Shown: positions 23,721-35,137 of the stretch, in pieces
Layout: every line of letters begins with the position of its first letter
How positions within the stretch are numbered: the first letter of the stretch is position 1
NCBI GenBank assembly: GCA_006538405.1
Contig: BJKQ01000002.1
Coordinates: 1,550,001 to 1,614,000, forward strand
Direction: 5' to 3'
Length of the DNA: 64,000 nucleotides
DNA from: Hansfordia pulvinata
Lineage: Eukaryota; Ascomycota; Sordariomycetes; Xylariales
Position numbers and translations under genes: made by a program
Notes under the pieces: model-generated
Database searches by the model: none
Seen by the model: only the letters and a program-made list of their open reading frames with translations
Told to the model about the DNA's origin: nothing

Positions 23721-26700
23721 CTAGTCCCACCGTGCGCGGTCGCGATCGCGCTCCCTGTCCCGGCCTCCCCCTCCGCGGCGCTTCTCGCGGTCCCGGTCCC
23801 GGTCCCGGTCCCGGTCGCGACCTCCTCTGTCCCGGTCCCGGTCCTTCTCCCGCGGCCCCTCGTCCAGCCTCTCCCTCTTGTTGCCCCGCCGGCCCCTATC
23901 CCTGTCCCTGTCCCTGTCCCTATCCCTCTCCCGCTCTCTGTCTCGATCTCTACCCCCGCGCTCCCTCTCCCTGTCCCTGTCCCGCTCCCTCTCCCGATCC
24001 CCGTCCCGCTCACCGACATCGCCGCCCTCGCGCCCGCGCTTCCTACTCCCGCCCCCGCCGCCCCCGCCGAGGCCCGCGATGCGCTGCGCCTCCTTGAGCA
24101 GGCGGTCGCGGTCGCGCTTCTCGCGCTCCAGAGTGTGCGGGTCCTTGGCGCTCTCCGCCCCCGCTCCCGCCTTGGAGCTGGAGGCGGCGCCCTTGATCGA
24201 GATGCCCCCGTCGGCGGCGGCGGCCGATGATGACGCCGTCGCGACGTTATTGTTGTTATTATTGTTGTTGCTGCTGATGCTCGCCGCGTTCCGGTTGCGG
24301 TTGCGCCGCTCGCGCTCCCTTTCCCGGCGGCTCTTGCGGTGGTGCTCGCGGTCGCGCTCGTCGCCGCCGCCGCCGCCGCCGCCGCCGTCGTGCTGCTGTG
24401 GCTGCAGCTTCTTGTCCCTGTCGTGGTGGTCGCGGTCCCGGCGCGACGACCGGTGGTGGCCCCCCGGTGACCCACCCCGTCGTCCTCGTTGTCGTCGCCC
24501 GCCTCGCGGTCGCGATCCCGCCGCTTGTCGTCCCGCTCCCGGTGGCTGCCGCCGCGGTGGCCCGACCGCCTGTCGCGGTCCGGCGGCGACGCCGACCTCG
24601 AGTCCCTGCCGGCGTGCCTGTCGTCGCCGTCGTCGTTGCGATCGCCGTCGCCCCGCCCGGCTCTCCGGTCTCGTCTGCGCCTGCGGCTGCTGCGGTGCTC
24701 TTCGCCGCCTTCGCCTTGGTCGCGGTCGCCGTTCGCTTCGCGCGTGTCGCCGTGAGCGTCATCCACGGCGGACCGCGACTCGGGACGGCGTCCGTGCCCT
24801 CCTCCGCGGCGGTTTGAGTCCGACAAGTCCCTGCTGACGCTGGGCGCGTCCTTCCGGCCCGGAGAGCGTGACCCGGCCCTGGAACCCTGGCTTGTTGGGT
24901 CGTCCGCGCTTGGGCGCCTGCTCCTGCCGCTCCTGGCAGCCTCAGATGGCGGCGGCGCCTGTTCGTCGACATCTTGGAACTCTTGGGGCCGGCGGGAGTG
25001 GCGCGAGCTGCTTCTTGACGCCTTGTGGTGCTCATCCATGGGACTGCCGCTGGCCACCCCGTCTTGGTGCGACCCCCCGGCGGCGGCGGCCGCCGCCGCC
25101 GCAACCGGGTCAACAATGAGACCACGCGCCTTGAGGTGGTGGTAGCTGGTGTTGGGCAGCCCCTGGCGCATGGCCTTGGGGCCCTTGGGCGCGTTCAGAG
25201 GGGCATCGACGACCGGGCGCTGCTGAGCGGCAGCACCGTTACCATGGCCATCGTCACCGCCGCCCTGGCCTTGGCCCTCGCCCGACGGGCCGTTCTCCTG
25301 TGACACTGCTGGCCCGTTGGCATCTTCGCCGTCTTGGCCTTTCCAGTCAGCTTGGTGGCCGGCACCAGATATCGAGGGTGGATACAGTAGCCTACCGTGG
25401 TCATCACCATTGGCGATGTTGCCCTCGTGCCCATGGCCGCCGCCGCCGCCGTCATACGGGCCGCTCTGGTCGTTCCAGGCCCCGGAGCCGTTCATGTGGT
25501 TGTAGCCCTGCTGGTAGCCACCGCGGCCGAAGCCGGCGGCGCCGTAGAAGCCACGCCCGCGGGCGCCTCGGCCGCGGGAGCCGAACCCGCGACCGAACTG
25601 GTTCTGATGGCCGTAGTTGTTACGGAAGCCGGGGTTAAAATTGCCAAAGTCACCATTTCCCATGCCAGGAGCACTTGGATTGAAATTATCTTGGCCGACG
25701 TTCCACGATTGTCCGTTCCAGTCATTGCCGCCGCCACCGTTGTAGCCATTCATGCCCATGTTCATGTTCATGTTCATGCCGTTCATGCCCATGCCCTGCG
25801 CTCCGAAGCCACCATTCATAAACATGTTCTGCATCATCATGGGGTTCATGCCCATGTCCATGTCTTGAGGGTTGCGTTAGCGGTCTGCTGGGACGGGAAG
25901 CGGGTGCCGCTGGACTTACTCATCATGGGAAAGGAGCCGAACGAGGCGGGATTCATGCCATTCTGCATGGCCATCATCATCTGCATTTGGTTCATGTCGC
26001 CCCCTCCAAAGGTCATGAAGCCGCCGCCGCTGCCGCCGTTCATGCCGTCGAAGCTATTGGCGGGCCCCTGCTGTGCTATTTCGTCTTCGCCTTCGCCTTC
26101 CGGGTACTCTTCGGCAGTTTCGGCCTGTTCGTCGATCTCGTTTTGGTGTTGATTGGCCGGGATGACAGCTTGTTCGTCGGTACCGCCGGCCCCGTTCTCA
26201 TGATTGGTCTCGGCAGACGCGTCCTAGGAGGGGTGAGCGGGGGCAAGTTGAGAAGCATCCATGGAGACATACCTGGTTTCCAGACTCGGGCACGGGAACA
26301 TCTTGGTCGCCATCTTTCGGCGCAGGCGCAGAGTCTTTAACCGGCGCAGATGGAGTCACTTGGGCTGGGGCACCAGGCGCTTCGACGGGTTGGGTGGCCG
26401 GCAGCGCTGGGGCTTGGGTTTGGATGGGGGTGGGTGTCGGCGTCGCATCGATGGGAGTGGGCGGGGCCGATTCGGGGGCGCCGGCAGGCCTGGGTCGGGG
26501 GGCCTCGCGCTTCTTCTCTTCCGTCTTCAGAAAGACTCGGATGGTGGTTCGCAGCGACTTGTAGACGGTGCAATCCGCGCCCGAGACGGGGGAGTGTTCG
26601 CAAACGGGACAAGACGAGGGGAGGGTGGATTGACCTGGCGGCGCGTCAGAAAATAAAAGACATAGATGGCGGGCACAGGCTCGCGGCACGTACATGGTTC

Positions 26701-26898
26701 GCAGATGGCGGTTTCGCAGCAGGGCAGACGGAAGGCGTTGACAGCCAGTTTACTGCAGATGGCGCATCGCAGCTTCGTGGGCAGCTCGTCCTGGGTCAGA
26801 GAGCTGGTTACTGGTTAGCGGGGCGTGTCGAGCGGACGCAGCGCAGAGCCGAAGACTGACCTGGCCAGCTCCATCTGGACTGGGGTGAGAGCAGCCAT
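23721..26898 (-). CDS. RING/U-box-type protein with RD/RE-rich tail, frame broken by one base
   Basis: Five exons: 26898-26861, 26803-26694, 26634-26273, 26223-25920, 25863-23721, with introns of 57, 59, 49 and 56 bp that all keep phase. The spliced N-terminus reads MAALTPVQMELASSLTQDEL and leads into a RING-like domain: C-x2-C, FRLPCC, ICEPC, SCPVC (about residues 27-60), similar in spacing to the RING of RBBP6/Mpe1 but without a visible DWNN domain or zinc knuckle. Then come a Pro/Ala linker, a Met/Asn/Gly-rich region, an FGRGFGSRGRGARGRG RGG box, and a long Arg/Ser then Arg/Asp/Glu-rich tail. Such tails occur in pre-mRNA processing factors, so a nuclear E3 ligase or 3'-end processing role is inferred. 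The tail frame breaks at the C run 24460-24465. One extra base restores RGGHHRSSRRDRDHH and an open frame to the TAG at 23721 (about 985 residues). Confidence 0.8.
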
Positions 26899-28453
26899 CT
26901 CGGGACAGACGAGATGTCGTGGTGACGGCACGACAGAGCTATGCGGGGGACATGAGGAAGGCTGTGTTTGGTAGGAGCGACGCAGGTGGCGGTTGAATAT
27001 CGCGGCAGTAGATGTGGATGTGCGCCGCAGTGCGGTGGTGAGAGTCAAGGGCGGATGTCTTTCGCTGGCGCTGTAGGGAGAGACTGAGGGTGCAAGTCGA
27101 ACCAGGCGCAATGGGGGCGGACAGGGCTTAGACCAAGTTGAAGTCGCGCGGAGCCGATGAAGCGTTGCTGAGGTGGCGGGCCCTGCGGGTAGAGGCTGTG
27201 ATGACTGACGACAGAGGCGGAAGTAGTAGTGGTGGTGGTGGTAGGAGTGGGTGACGGGTGGGAGGAAAAGTCGAGATGGGCGGAGAAATTATTTCACCCC
27301 CATGCGCGACCAGACGCGGGTGGTGGTGGTGGGATCAGCGGGTTCAGCCGGCTCGGGTGTCGGCCAGCGTCTGTCGCAGACTCGCTGAGGCGTAACTCTA
27401 TTGCAAAGTGAGCGAGCCCTTGCGCCCTGTGCCCGGTCTTCGAAGGATATCCTGGGGCTCTTGATGCTGATAAAGATGATGCTCCGTCGATGGTGAGTGC
27501 TGACCAGGCGTGCTCGTGGATGTCGATGAGCACGGCTGCAGCGTTCGGAGCCGCGCCGGTGGGCCTGAAGGTCCGCCTAGGGTAGCTACTTGCCGTGTAC
27601 CCTTCATCTGGGCGGTCGTGACGCCACCCAGGCGTACCCTCAAAGTGCTCCGCTGCAGCCGGCGTCGTGGGCAGTAAAACCTTGCCGGAGGCAGTCGCGC
27701 CAATGGCAGAGCAGCAGGCGCGAATCCTACCCGACCCACCCTGCAAGTGTGAGTACAATGTAGGTACGAGTACCTTTCATTGCACCTTAGGTACTGGACC
27801 TAGGTAAGGTATCTACGGCTACGACATAATGGATGAATGCCACCAATGTCCTCCGTCCAAAAAGCCGGCACGCCCACCACGACTACCATCTCACATCATG
27901 GCATCAGGCCCTCCCTTCAAAGTTGATCAAGACGCCAAATAGCTGACACATTCATCTCCTCTACACCTCCCATGTCCCAAATTAAAATCCTCTCGGATCT
28001 CTGACTGGCCCGCGAGGAACTGTTGATACAGCAGAATGCCCTTCGTCTCGTCTGAAGTGGCCTCGGATGTGAAATCTGGACAGGCCCCAGCCGGGAAGCG
28101 CAAAGATATATAAAGTAAACATAAGTCACCACTACTACTCGTACTCCGTTGTGCCGCGAGATGAAAATACAAAGACACTCCCTCGTTTGCCTCGCTGTGC
28201 CGTGCTGTCGCTGTGGTGGCCATTCGGCCTTGCCTATCCTCGCTCACCCTCCTGCGCAGGCGTTTCGCTGTTCCCTCTCCGTCATGCGGCTAGTCTTTCG
28301 CTGTTTAGCGCAATGCCGTGTGTCCCATGGTTTCTCTGACATCCTCAAGTTCACCACAAGGCTCCTTCTGCTCTCGTCCTCGCTCGGGTTGCCCCCGAGC
28401 CAAGCCCCGCGCTGACACCCACCTGCTTCGTTTCCCGCGCCGGCCATGCCCGC
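26899..28453. other. Intergenic: RING gene promoter and Rab5 3' flank
   Basis: Promoter side of the RING gene (minus strand) and the 3' flank of the Rab5 gene. One palindrome-like motif near 27759. No gene seen. Confidence 0.55.
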
Positions 28454-29344
28454 CTAGCAGGCACAGCCCTCCTTAGTGGCCTCGCGGGGGCCCGACAGGT
28501 TCACGCGCTGCTCATCGCCGGTCCGGCTGACCGTGTTGGAGGCACCCGGGCCCCTCGCGCTCTTCAGCGACGTCTCGGGGATGGCGTTGGCAATCGCGGT
28601 GAAGACGTCGGACACGTTGTGGCCGGACTTGGCGCTCGTCTCGAAGAACAGCAGACTCTCCTCGTCGGCGTACGACTGGGCCTCCTCGGTCGAGATCTTG
28701 CGGGCGCCGCCTCCCGACTGCGCCGAGTCGTCTCCGTCCGCCGCGCCGTCGGGGCCGTCCGCCGACGTGTTGGCCGCCACGGGCGGGTCGTTCTCTGTCA
28801 GGTCGAGCTTGTTTCCGACGAGGGCGATGACGATTCCGGGCGACGCCTGCCGCTGCAGCTCGGCCACCCAGTGCTTGGCCTTGATCAGCGAGGTCGGCTT
28901 GGTGAGGTCGTAGACGACGAGGGCGGCCTGGGCGTTGCGGTAGTACATGGGAGCCAGCGAGGCAAAACGCTCCTGGCCTGCCGTGTCCCAGATTTCAAAC
29001 TTGATGGTCCGGGTCGGCAGGTTGCACTTTTGGGTCAGGAAAGCAGCTGTGGTGCATGTCAGCATCGCGGCGATTCGGACGGGCCGGGATCCAGCTCGCA
29101 GGGGCCGGGCAAGGCGTGGCCAGGGAGAGACTCACCTCCAATCGTCGGTTCCTTGTTCTCTTGAAAGTCGTTGTTGACGAAGCGCAGCACAAGGGAAGAC
29201 TGGAGAGGCGCGGTGTCAGTGATTGCTGGTGGCGCAGGCGGCGATAAGCCCGAGGTGCGTGGGACACAATACCTTTCCGACGGCGGCTTCGCCCAGCAGG
29301 ACCAGCTTGACGCTGCTGCTGGGCTTGGGCTGGTTGTCGGCCAT
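28454..29344 (-). CDS. Rab5-family small GTPase
   Basis: Three exons: 29344-29273, 29199-29136, 29046-28454 (introns 73 and 89 bp); 242 residues. All nucleotide-binding motifs are present: P-loop GEAAVGKSS, switch I EPTIGAAFLTQ, switch [26 protein letters not shown], and ETSAK. The switch regions and the [12 protein letters not shown] helix are those of Rab5 (yeast Vps21/Ypt52 group). The protein would act on early endosomes in fusion and endocytic traffic. The C-terminus EGCAC is a dual geranylgeranylation site. Oddity: an acidic/Ala/Gly-rich insert of about 33 residues lies between NKLD and ETSAK. The ATG is shared by no upstream in-frame alternative. Divergent from KRI1 across a 1-kb promoter region. 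Confidence 0.94.
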
Positions 29345-30377
29345 GACGGACGGGGAGGCGGTTCGGATGAGGATGTCGGGGTTGCGCTAGGGCGGCGTGA
29401 GGTGGCTGTTGGGTCGCCGCAGTCGGGCGTGGAGAGGCAGCAGATGCAGTGGTTGATGCGAAGCGTGCGTGGCTGGTGGGAGTCGCAGGCAGCCAGATGA
29501 AGCGCGGCTGGGCCAAGGCTGGAGTCGGAATGGGACCAGATGATGGTAGGTCGAGAGGCGATTGAGGATGTAATAAGCGGAATCAAACAAGCCAACCGCC
29601 ATCAGCAGACGGGGCGCAGGCGACGTCGTCCAGTGCAGCTGAGGGTACCTGGAGGTCGGCGATGGTACGGAGTACATGTTGGGCCGGGTAGACCCGGTCT
29701 GCGGCCTGTGGTCGTGTACATTCGGCCATACGGGACGGTCTGCTCGGGGTACAAGCAGATGCCCGTGTTTGCGGTCAGCCTGCCGCGAAAGCAAGTAATC
29801 TCTAGTACCGTCCCGCGGAAGTGTACATGCACCGAGTACCAGACACTCCCGTACCCTGGGCAAGGTTGGAGTGCGCGCAAGTTCGGTCTGCCTGCTGAGT
29901 GGAGGCGATGACGGCAGCGGGCTCTGGACAGTCGTCGGAGGTAGAGGTGCAGCCATTTCTTGGTGGGAGCGACCTGCAGATGCCAAGGATCCCTGCGCCG
30001 TACAGGGCAGTACCTCTCACAGTCCAGTACTTGGTGAACGCCCATCCTGCGCCCTTTTCATGCGTAGATCTGCTGACCATTCCCCTTGCAAGTACCTGCC
30101 CACCATTTTAGAGACTTGGGTGGGCTGCACGCTGCGCCAGAGCTTCTATCGATAACGCCGACCGACACGGTGCGACGCCGCCGCCGCCGCCGCGCTGCGA
30201 AAAAAAAGTTCCCAATGCGCCCCAGGGTCCCCTCCATCGTCCTCAATCCCAGCGCCGTTTTCCTGTCTTGCTACAGACTGCACCCGTACACGAACGGAGG
30301 CTATCGCATCTTGGATTTGTACGATCACCCTCGCCACTCTTCCAGCCGTAGAGAGACGGCCTGGGACCACTCCCGCC
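29345..30377. promoter_or_regulatory. Divergent promoter region, Rab5 gene / KRI1
   Basis: 1,033 bp shared by two divergent housekeeping genes. Contains palindrome-like GTAC-rich motifs (about 29640-29840) and a GCC repeat near 30177-30195. An ATG at 30213 opens an out-of-frame uORF overlapping the KRI1 start if the leader extends that far. No TATA box stands out. Confidence 0.5.
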
Positions 30378-32389
30378 ATGTCGAAATCCGACCTCGGCAA
30401 GAAGACCCTGTTCGACGACAGCGATGACGAGTCGGACGGGGGCGGCGCAAAGCTCAAGATCAACAGCGAGTTTGCCAAGAGGTTCGAGCACAACAAGAAG
30501 AGAGAGGAACTCCACAGATGTACGTCTCTACTGCCTATGGTCTGCTACACTACGACTAACACCCACATCAGTAGAGGAGAAGTACAAGTCAAAAAACCCC
30601 AACGGCAACGCCGCCAAGCCCGCAAATCAGGACGACGACGACGACGATGACTCCGAGTCCTCTTCCGACGATGAGGACGAGGAAGGCTTCCTCGCCACCG
30701 AAGCCCTCGACGCCCAGCTCAACGCCACCCTCCAGGCCATCCGCTCCAAGGACCCCCGCGTCTACGACGGCAAGACCACTTTCTACGACCCCATAGAGGC
30801 CTCTGCCGACCTCGCCCCGAGAAGAAGGAGAAGCCCGTCTACCTGCGGGACTACCACCGAGAGAAGATCCTCGCCGGCGACACGGGCGCCGACCTGGACG
30901 CCCCCGGCCAGGCCCCGCCCCGCACCTACGTGCAGGAGCAGAACGACCTGCAGAGGTCCATCCGCGATGAGATCCGGGCGCAGATGCAGGGCGGCGACGA
31001 GAGCGACGGCGCGGACGGCGAGGAGGACTTTATCAAGGCCAAGCCCGGCGCCGCCAAGCCCGCGCAGCCCGCGCAGTCCGGCGTGCACCCGTCGCGGGCC
31101 TCCAAGATCTCGTCCAAGGCCCCGAAGCCCGACATCTCGGTCGCCGACAAGGACCCGGAGCTGTTCCTGTCCAACTTCATGGCGTCGCGGGCCTGGCTCG
31201 AGGAAGGGGCCTCCGGGGGCAACAACAACAACAAGTGGCAGGCGTTCGAGTCGGACGAGGAGGAGGACAGCAAGGCCGACGAGTGGGAGACGGCCTACAA
31301 CCTGCGCTTCGAGGACCCCAGCAAGAGCAACGAGGTGCTCAAGTCGTACTCGCGCGACCTGACCAACTCGCGCTCCGTGCGGCGGGAGGACAAGAGCGCC
31401 CGCAAGCGCCAGCGCCAGGAGGAGAGCGACCGCAAGGCGGCCGAGAAGCAGGAGCGCAGGGAGGAGCGCGCGCGCCTGCGCCGCCTCAAGGTCGACGAGG
31501 CCGAGGCCAAGCTGCGCAAGATCAAGAAGGCCGCCGGCCTGTCGGGCGCCGCCGCGCTGAGCGACGCCGACTGGCAGAAGGTCCTCGACGGCGCCTGGGA
31601 CAACGACAAGTGGGAGGAGGAGATGGGCAAGACGTTCAACGACGAGTACTACGCCGAGGCCGAGGAGGACGTCTCGGACGGCGAGGGCGGCACCAAGAAG
31701 AAGAAGGTCAAGAAGCCCACCTGGGACGACGACATTGACATCAAGGACCTGGTCCCCGACTTTGACGACGACGAGGGGGCCCGCCCGGGCGTCGCGCTGT
31801 CGGACGAGGAGCAACAGGGCGAAGACGAGGACGACGACGAGGACGACGAGGACGGCCCGTCGGCGAAGCGGCGCAAGACGACCAAGGACCGCAAGAAGGA
31901 GCGCCTGGCCAGCCAGAAGGAGGCGAGGCAGGAGCGCGCCAAGATCGAGGCCCTCGTCGACGCGCGCATGAACCTCGACGACCCGGAGGCGCTGTCGGGC
32001 GGCGGCCAGCAGCAGGCCAAGTTTGTCTACCGCGACACGCGGCCGAGAGCTTCGGCCTGACGACGCTCGACATCCTCATGGCTGACGACACCGCCCTCAA
32101 CGAGTTCGCGGGCCTCAAGAAGCTGGCCCACTGGCGCGACGCCGACAAGATGGCGCGCGACCGCAAGCGCCTCGGCAAGAAGGCCCGCCTCCGCCAGTGG
32201 CGCCGCGACACGTTCGGCCGCGAGTTCGAGCGCGAGCCCCCTGCCTACAACCCGGGCGGCGGGCCCGACGAGCCGGCCGCCGCCGCCGCCGCTGACGACG
32301 GTTCCAACAATGTCGTCGAGGGCGGCTCCAAGAAGAAGCGGAAGCGGTCTGGGCGGAGCAAGAAGGGCGGCCAGGAGGAGGCTGCGTAG
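30378..32389 (+). CDS. KRI1: Ribosome biogenesis factor Kri1, two one-base frame breaks
   Basis: Exon 1 30378-30519, 52-bp intron 30520-30571, exon 2 30572-32389. Kri1 is a nucleolar protein required for 40S subunit assembly. Signatures: MSKSDLGKKTLFDDSDDESD, FAKRFEHNKKREEL, then (spliced) LEEKYKSK, the Kri1 core DKDPELFLSNFMASRAW, and acidic and Lys-rich coiled stretches. The C-terminal domain has ESFGLTTLDILMADD and KKLGKKARLRQWRRD-type sequence (here RKRLGKKARLRQWRRD). The reading frame changes twice, each time as if one C were missing: at 30815-30818 (…DLAP to EKKEKPVYLRDYHREK) and at 32043-32044 (…YRDTRP to ESFGLTT). With both restored the frame is continuous at about 653 residues. Conservation on both sides argues for sequence errors, not decay. 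Yeast KRI1 is essential. Confidence 0.9.
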
Positions 32390-33965
32390 ACCGCATCAGT
32401 CGGTAAACAGTCTTTTGAAGTCCTGCTCTCACACCGATATCGCTGGATTGTATATAGCAAGCAAGAACTCTGTCTCAATAAGTGGCTCATCGAGCCGTTG
32501 CGCGCCTGTTTGTCCGTGACGTCGTTGTCTGGTTGCGTTCATTCGAAATGGGTGGCCGGACAGGGCATGTCGGTGAGGATGGATAACAGGCAGTGCGTTG
32601 ATATGATAGATTCACTTGTCCTCCGATATATTCCTTTTTTGTCCAGCGCAGTCATTTCTCTCCGTCTTCCTGAATGCCGCCAATAGATGTTGTGGCTGTG
32701 GCTCGCCCCCTATCTGCCGGCTTCACGGTCCTCCACATGCCGAGCTTCCGTTGGTGATCTAGTCAAAATCGATTAAAAGCTATCAAACCCGGTCGCCAGA
32801 ACTTACAACACGGCCAATTTTTCTGAGCGACAGGCAGATTGTCTGCCCCTCGCCGTGTGGAAGTAATGAGCGGCATCCATAGCCAGCAGCTGGCCCGGAA
32901 CTGACAGCGGGAGCCCAGTTGGTGTGTCCTGGCACGGCGTCACTTTTATTTTGACCACATAGATGTCAGCAACTGCGCCGTCATACAACCAACCGCCACT
33001 GAAAGCCCTTATAGCTCAGTAGCTAGAGCATGTGTAAGTACCAAACTGCTCCGCAGTAATGACAAATAAGCCGACTTCCTCCGCTGCACCTCAAAGATTG
33101 ATTGAAATCATCACCACACGACCGAGACCGCGAGCACGGGGGGTATCGTAGATCGCGGGGTAACGAATCACACCCCATCGGGGAATGGTTAGGCCCGACA
33201 GCGGCTGCCTCAGTTTGGCGGCGGGCGCAGTCGGTCACTTCCAGGCAGGTAGGTTGCCGAGCGGCGACGACGCGGACCACAGGGCCTCCCTCCCAGGCTG
33301 CTTTGCCCCCCCACCCCCGGTTTCTCTGCGCTCGTGAAGGTAGGTGGGGGACGAAGAGGGGCCACGAGGTAATTCGCTCGGGCTGGGTGGCGAGCGCCAG
33401 AAGGCGCCAGAAATTGGGACTGCGGTGGCGAATTTCCGCGTTTCACCTCCATGGGGAAACCCGCTCGCTGGACGACACGATGCGCCCACGTGATGCCTCT
33501 CCCAGCCTCGTCCCGACTCCCCCACCCCCGGAAAGCGGGTTGGCGCCCGACCTCGCCCTCGCCCTCGCCCTCGCCCTCGCTGGAGAAAGTCTCCATGGGG
33601 CCACCCCGTGTTTCCCTTGGCCACGATGCCTTTCTGGGCCACGAACCCGCCTCTCCTCGTCACGAGTCAGCTGATGCACTCCGGGGACCTGGCCCGCCGG
33701 GTTTCGTCTTTCGCAGGAGGCGACGAGCCTCGATCACCAATTTAGGCCCGCTGCCCCGCTGCCTCGTCCGGGTCGTGGTGTTTGTTGGGTGTGGCAAAGT
33801 TGCATCGCACAGCCGGTAGGTGATACATATACTGAGGAGGGTAATGCTCTTTTCTTCCTCTCCGGGGAACTGTCCGACTTTTCCAGTTCGCTTCCCGCTT
33901 CTACTTAGGTACTTTACTTTCAGTCTATATTCATTCTTTTACGCTTCGCCCGGGTCCGTTGAAAG
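32390..33965. other. Intergenic, with a tRNA-like fragment and CTCGCC repeat
   Basis: 3' flank of KRI1 and promoter of the small secreted-protein gene. Includes a tRNA 5'-half-like fragment (33005-33041) and about five CTCGCC hexamers (33552-33581). No gene seen. Confidence 0.55.
33005..33041 (+). pseudogene. Truncated tRNA-like sequence (5' half)
   Basis: GCCCTTATAGCTCAGTAGCT then AGAGCATGTG resembles a tRNA acceptor 5' strand, TA spacer and complete D-arm (A box). No TTC-containing T-arm or complementary acceptor strand (TAAGGGC) follows in the next 80 bases, so this is at best a fragment. Confidence 0.35.
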
Positions 33966-34630
33966 ATGCAGGTCATCTCCACGATCCTCTTCGCGCTCTG
34001 CGCGTCAACACCATGTCAGGCATTGGCGCTCCCACAGGATGGCATCTCGGCAGTCTCCGAACAGATCAGCCCCCGAGCAACACCCGAACAGCCGCAGCCG
34101 CCGCCTCCCAACGACAGCGCCGCCGCCGATGACGACTTCGACGTCGACAAGATCCTGGAGGATCGCTCTGCCAGTGACGACGACGTGCCAGCCTCGTTCC
34201 CGGCTTCGGGCAACGACAACACCGCCAGGAGCGTCGACCTGCTGCCCTTCTCGTTCCTCGACAACCTGAAGAGCGTGCCGCGGCGGGTCAAGAACAAGAT
34301 CATGAAGGACTGGCACCTCAACGTCGGCGGCTGCCGCATCGTCCAGTGCGCCGCCGTCGTGTCGCCCACCGTCTTCCTCTGCGTCGCCGCGGCCATCAAC
34401 AGGGCCGACAGGTTCCTGCCGTACTTTTGCTTCGGATCTGTACGTACATCTACTCTGCTTTAGCCCTCTCTCCCTCCAACGCCACCGTCCCGGCAGGAGA
34501 GAAACCAGGGACTCAATCAAATGTTGGCTAACCCCCCGAACAGATTGCTGCCATGGCTGCCAACAAACCGACGCCGTGCAAGGCATGCCCGCACGCCATT
34601 GCACAAGGCATCAAGGGCCACCTGCAATAA
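33966..34630 (+). CDS. Small secreted Cys-rich protein, effector-like
   Basis: Exon 1 33966-34439, 104-bp intron 34440-34543 (GTACGT...AACAG), exon 2 34544-34630; 186 residues. Residues 1-20 (MQVISTILFALCASTPCQAL) are a signal peptide. A disordered acidic Pro/Gln/Asp region follows (about 25-85) and could be a propeptide. The C-terminal domain from about residue 105 carries six Cys: GGCRIVQCAAVV, FLCVAAAINR, YFCFGS, then in exon 2 PTPCKACP. Without exon 2 two Cys would be lost, which supports the splice. I do not recognise the family. Size, secretion, even Cys number and position beside other secreted-protein genes and an AT-rich island fit a candidate effector or antimicrobial-type protein. 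That is inference only. Confidence 0.75.
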
Positions 34631-35137
34631 ATTGTCGAATTTGGAGGGTCTGCCGGCCGCTGTGGTCTGTGGTAGCGGCGGTGTTTGTACACCCTTCCCT
34701 TCCCCTTCAGTGCTCTGCATATTTCTCAGGGCTCACATAGCACATATCGAGTGTTCTGCACATATTCAAGCGACTTGTACGCGGGGCGTATTTCAGTGGC
34801 CCAAGGCAGGTTTTGACCTGTTCTCGGGCTGGGTAGTTGAGCCTTGCCGGCGCGCCAGGCCTCGATTCCATGTATAAACTATTGTTCTCCTTCGACACTT
34901 ATCATCTTCTAGGCTTCGTAAGAAAGTCTTCAAATTCAACTAAATGCCTTTTCGAGGTTTTTCGCCTCTCAAGGTGTGAGACTCAAAATTCGCACCACGG
35001 AGGAGGCCAGGGGCCCGAGCCGACGAAAGCCGTCAAGACGCTTGCTCACGCTCACGATGAAACGCGCCTTTGCTCCCATGCTCCCTAGGTGTATGCTCGC
35101 CCGCCCGCCCCCGGGGCAGCACCACATCCCGGGGGGC
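34631..35137. other. Intergenic between convergent secreted-protein genes
   Basis: 507 bp, 3' flanks of two convergent genes. No gene seen. Confidence 0.6.

Noticed and set aside
30783..31814. 343-codon minus-strand frame
   Set aside because: Antisense shadow of KRI1: the sense strand carries the conserved Kri1 motifs.
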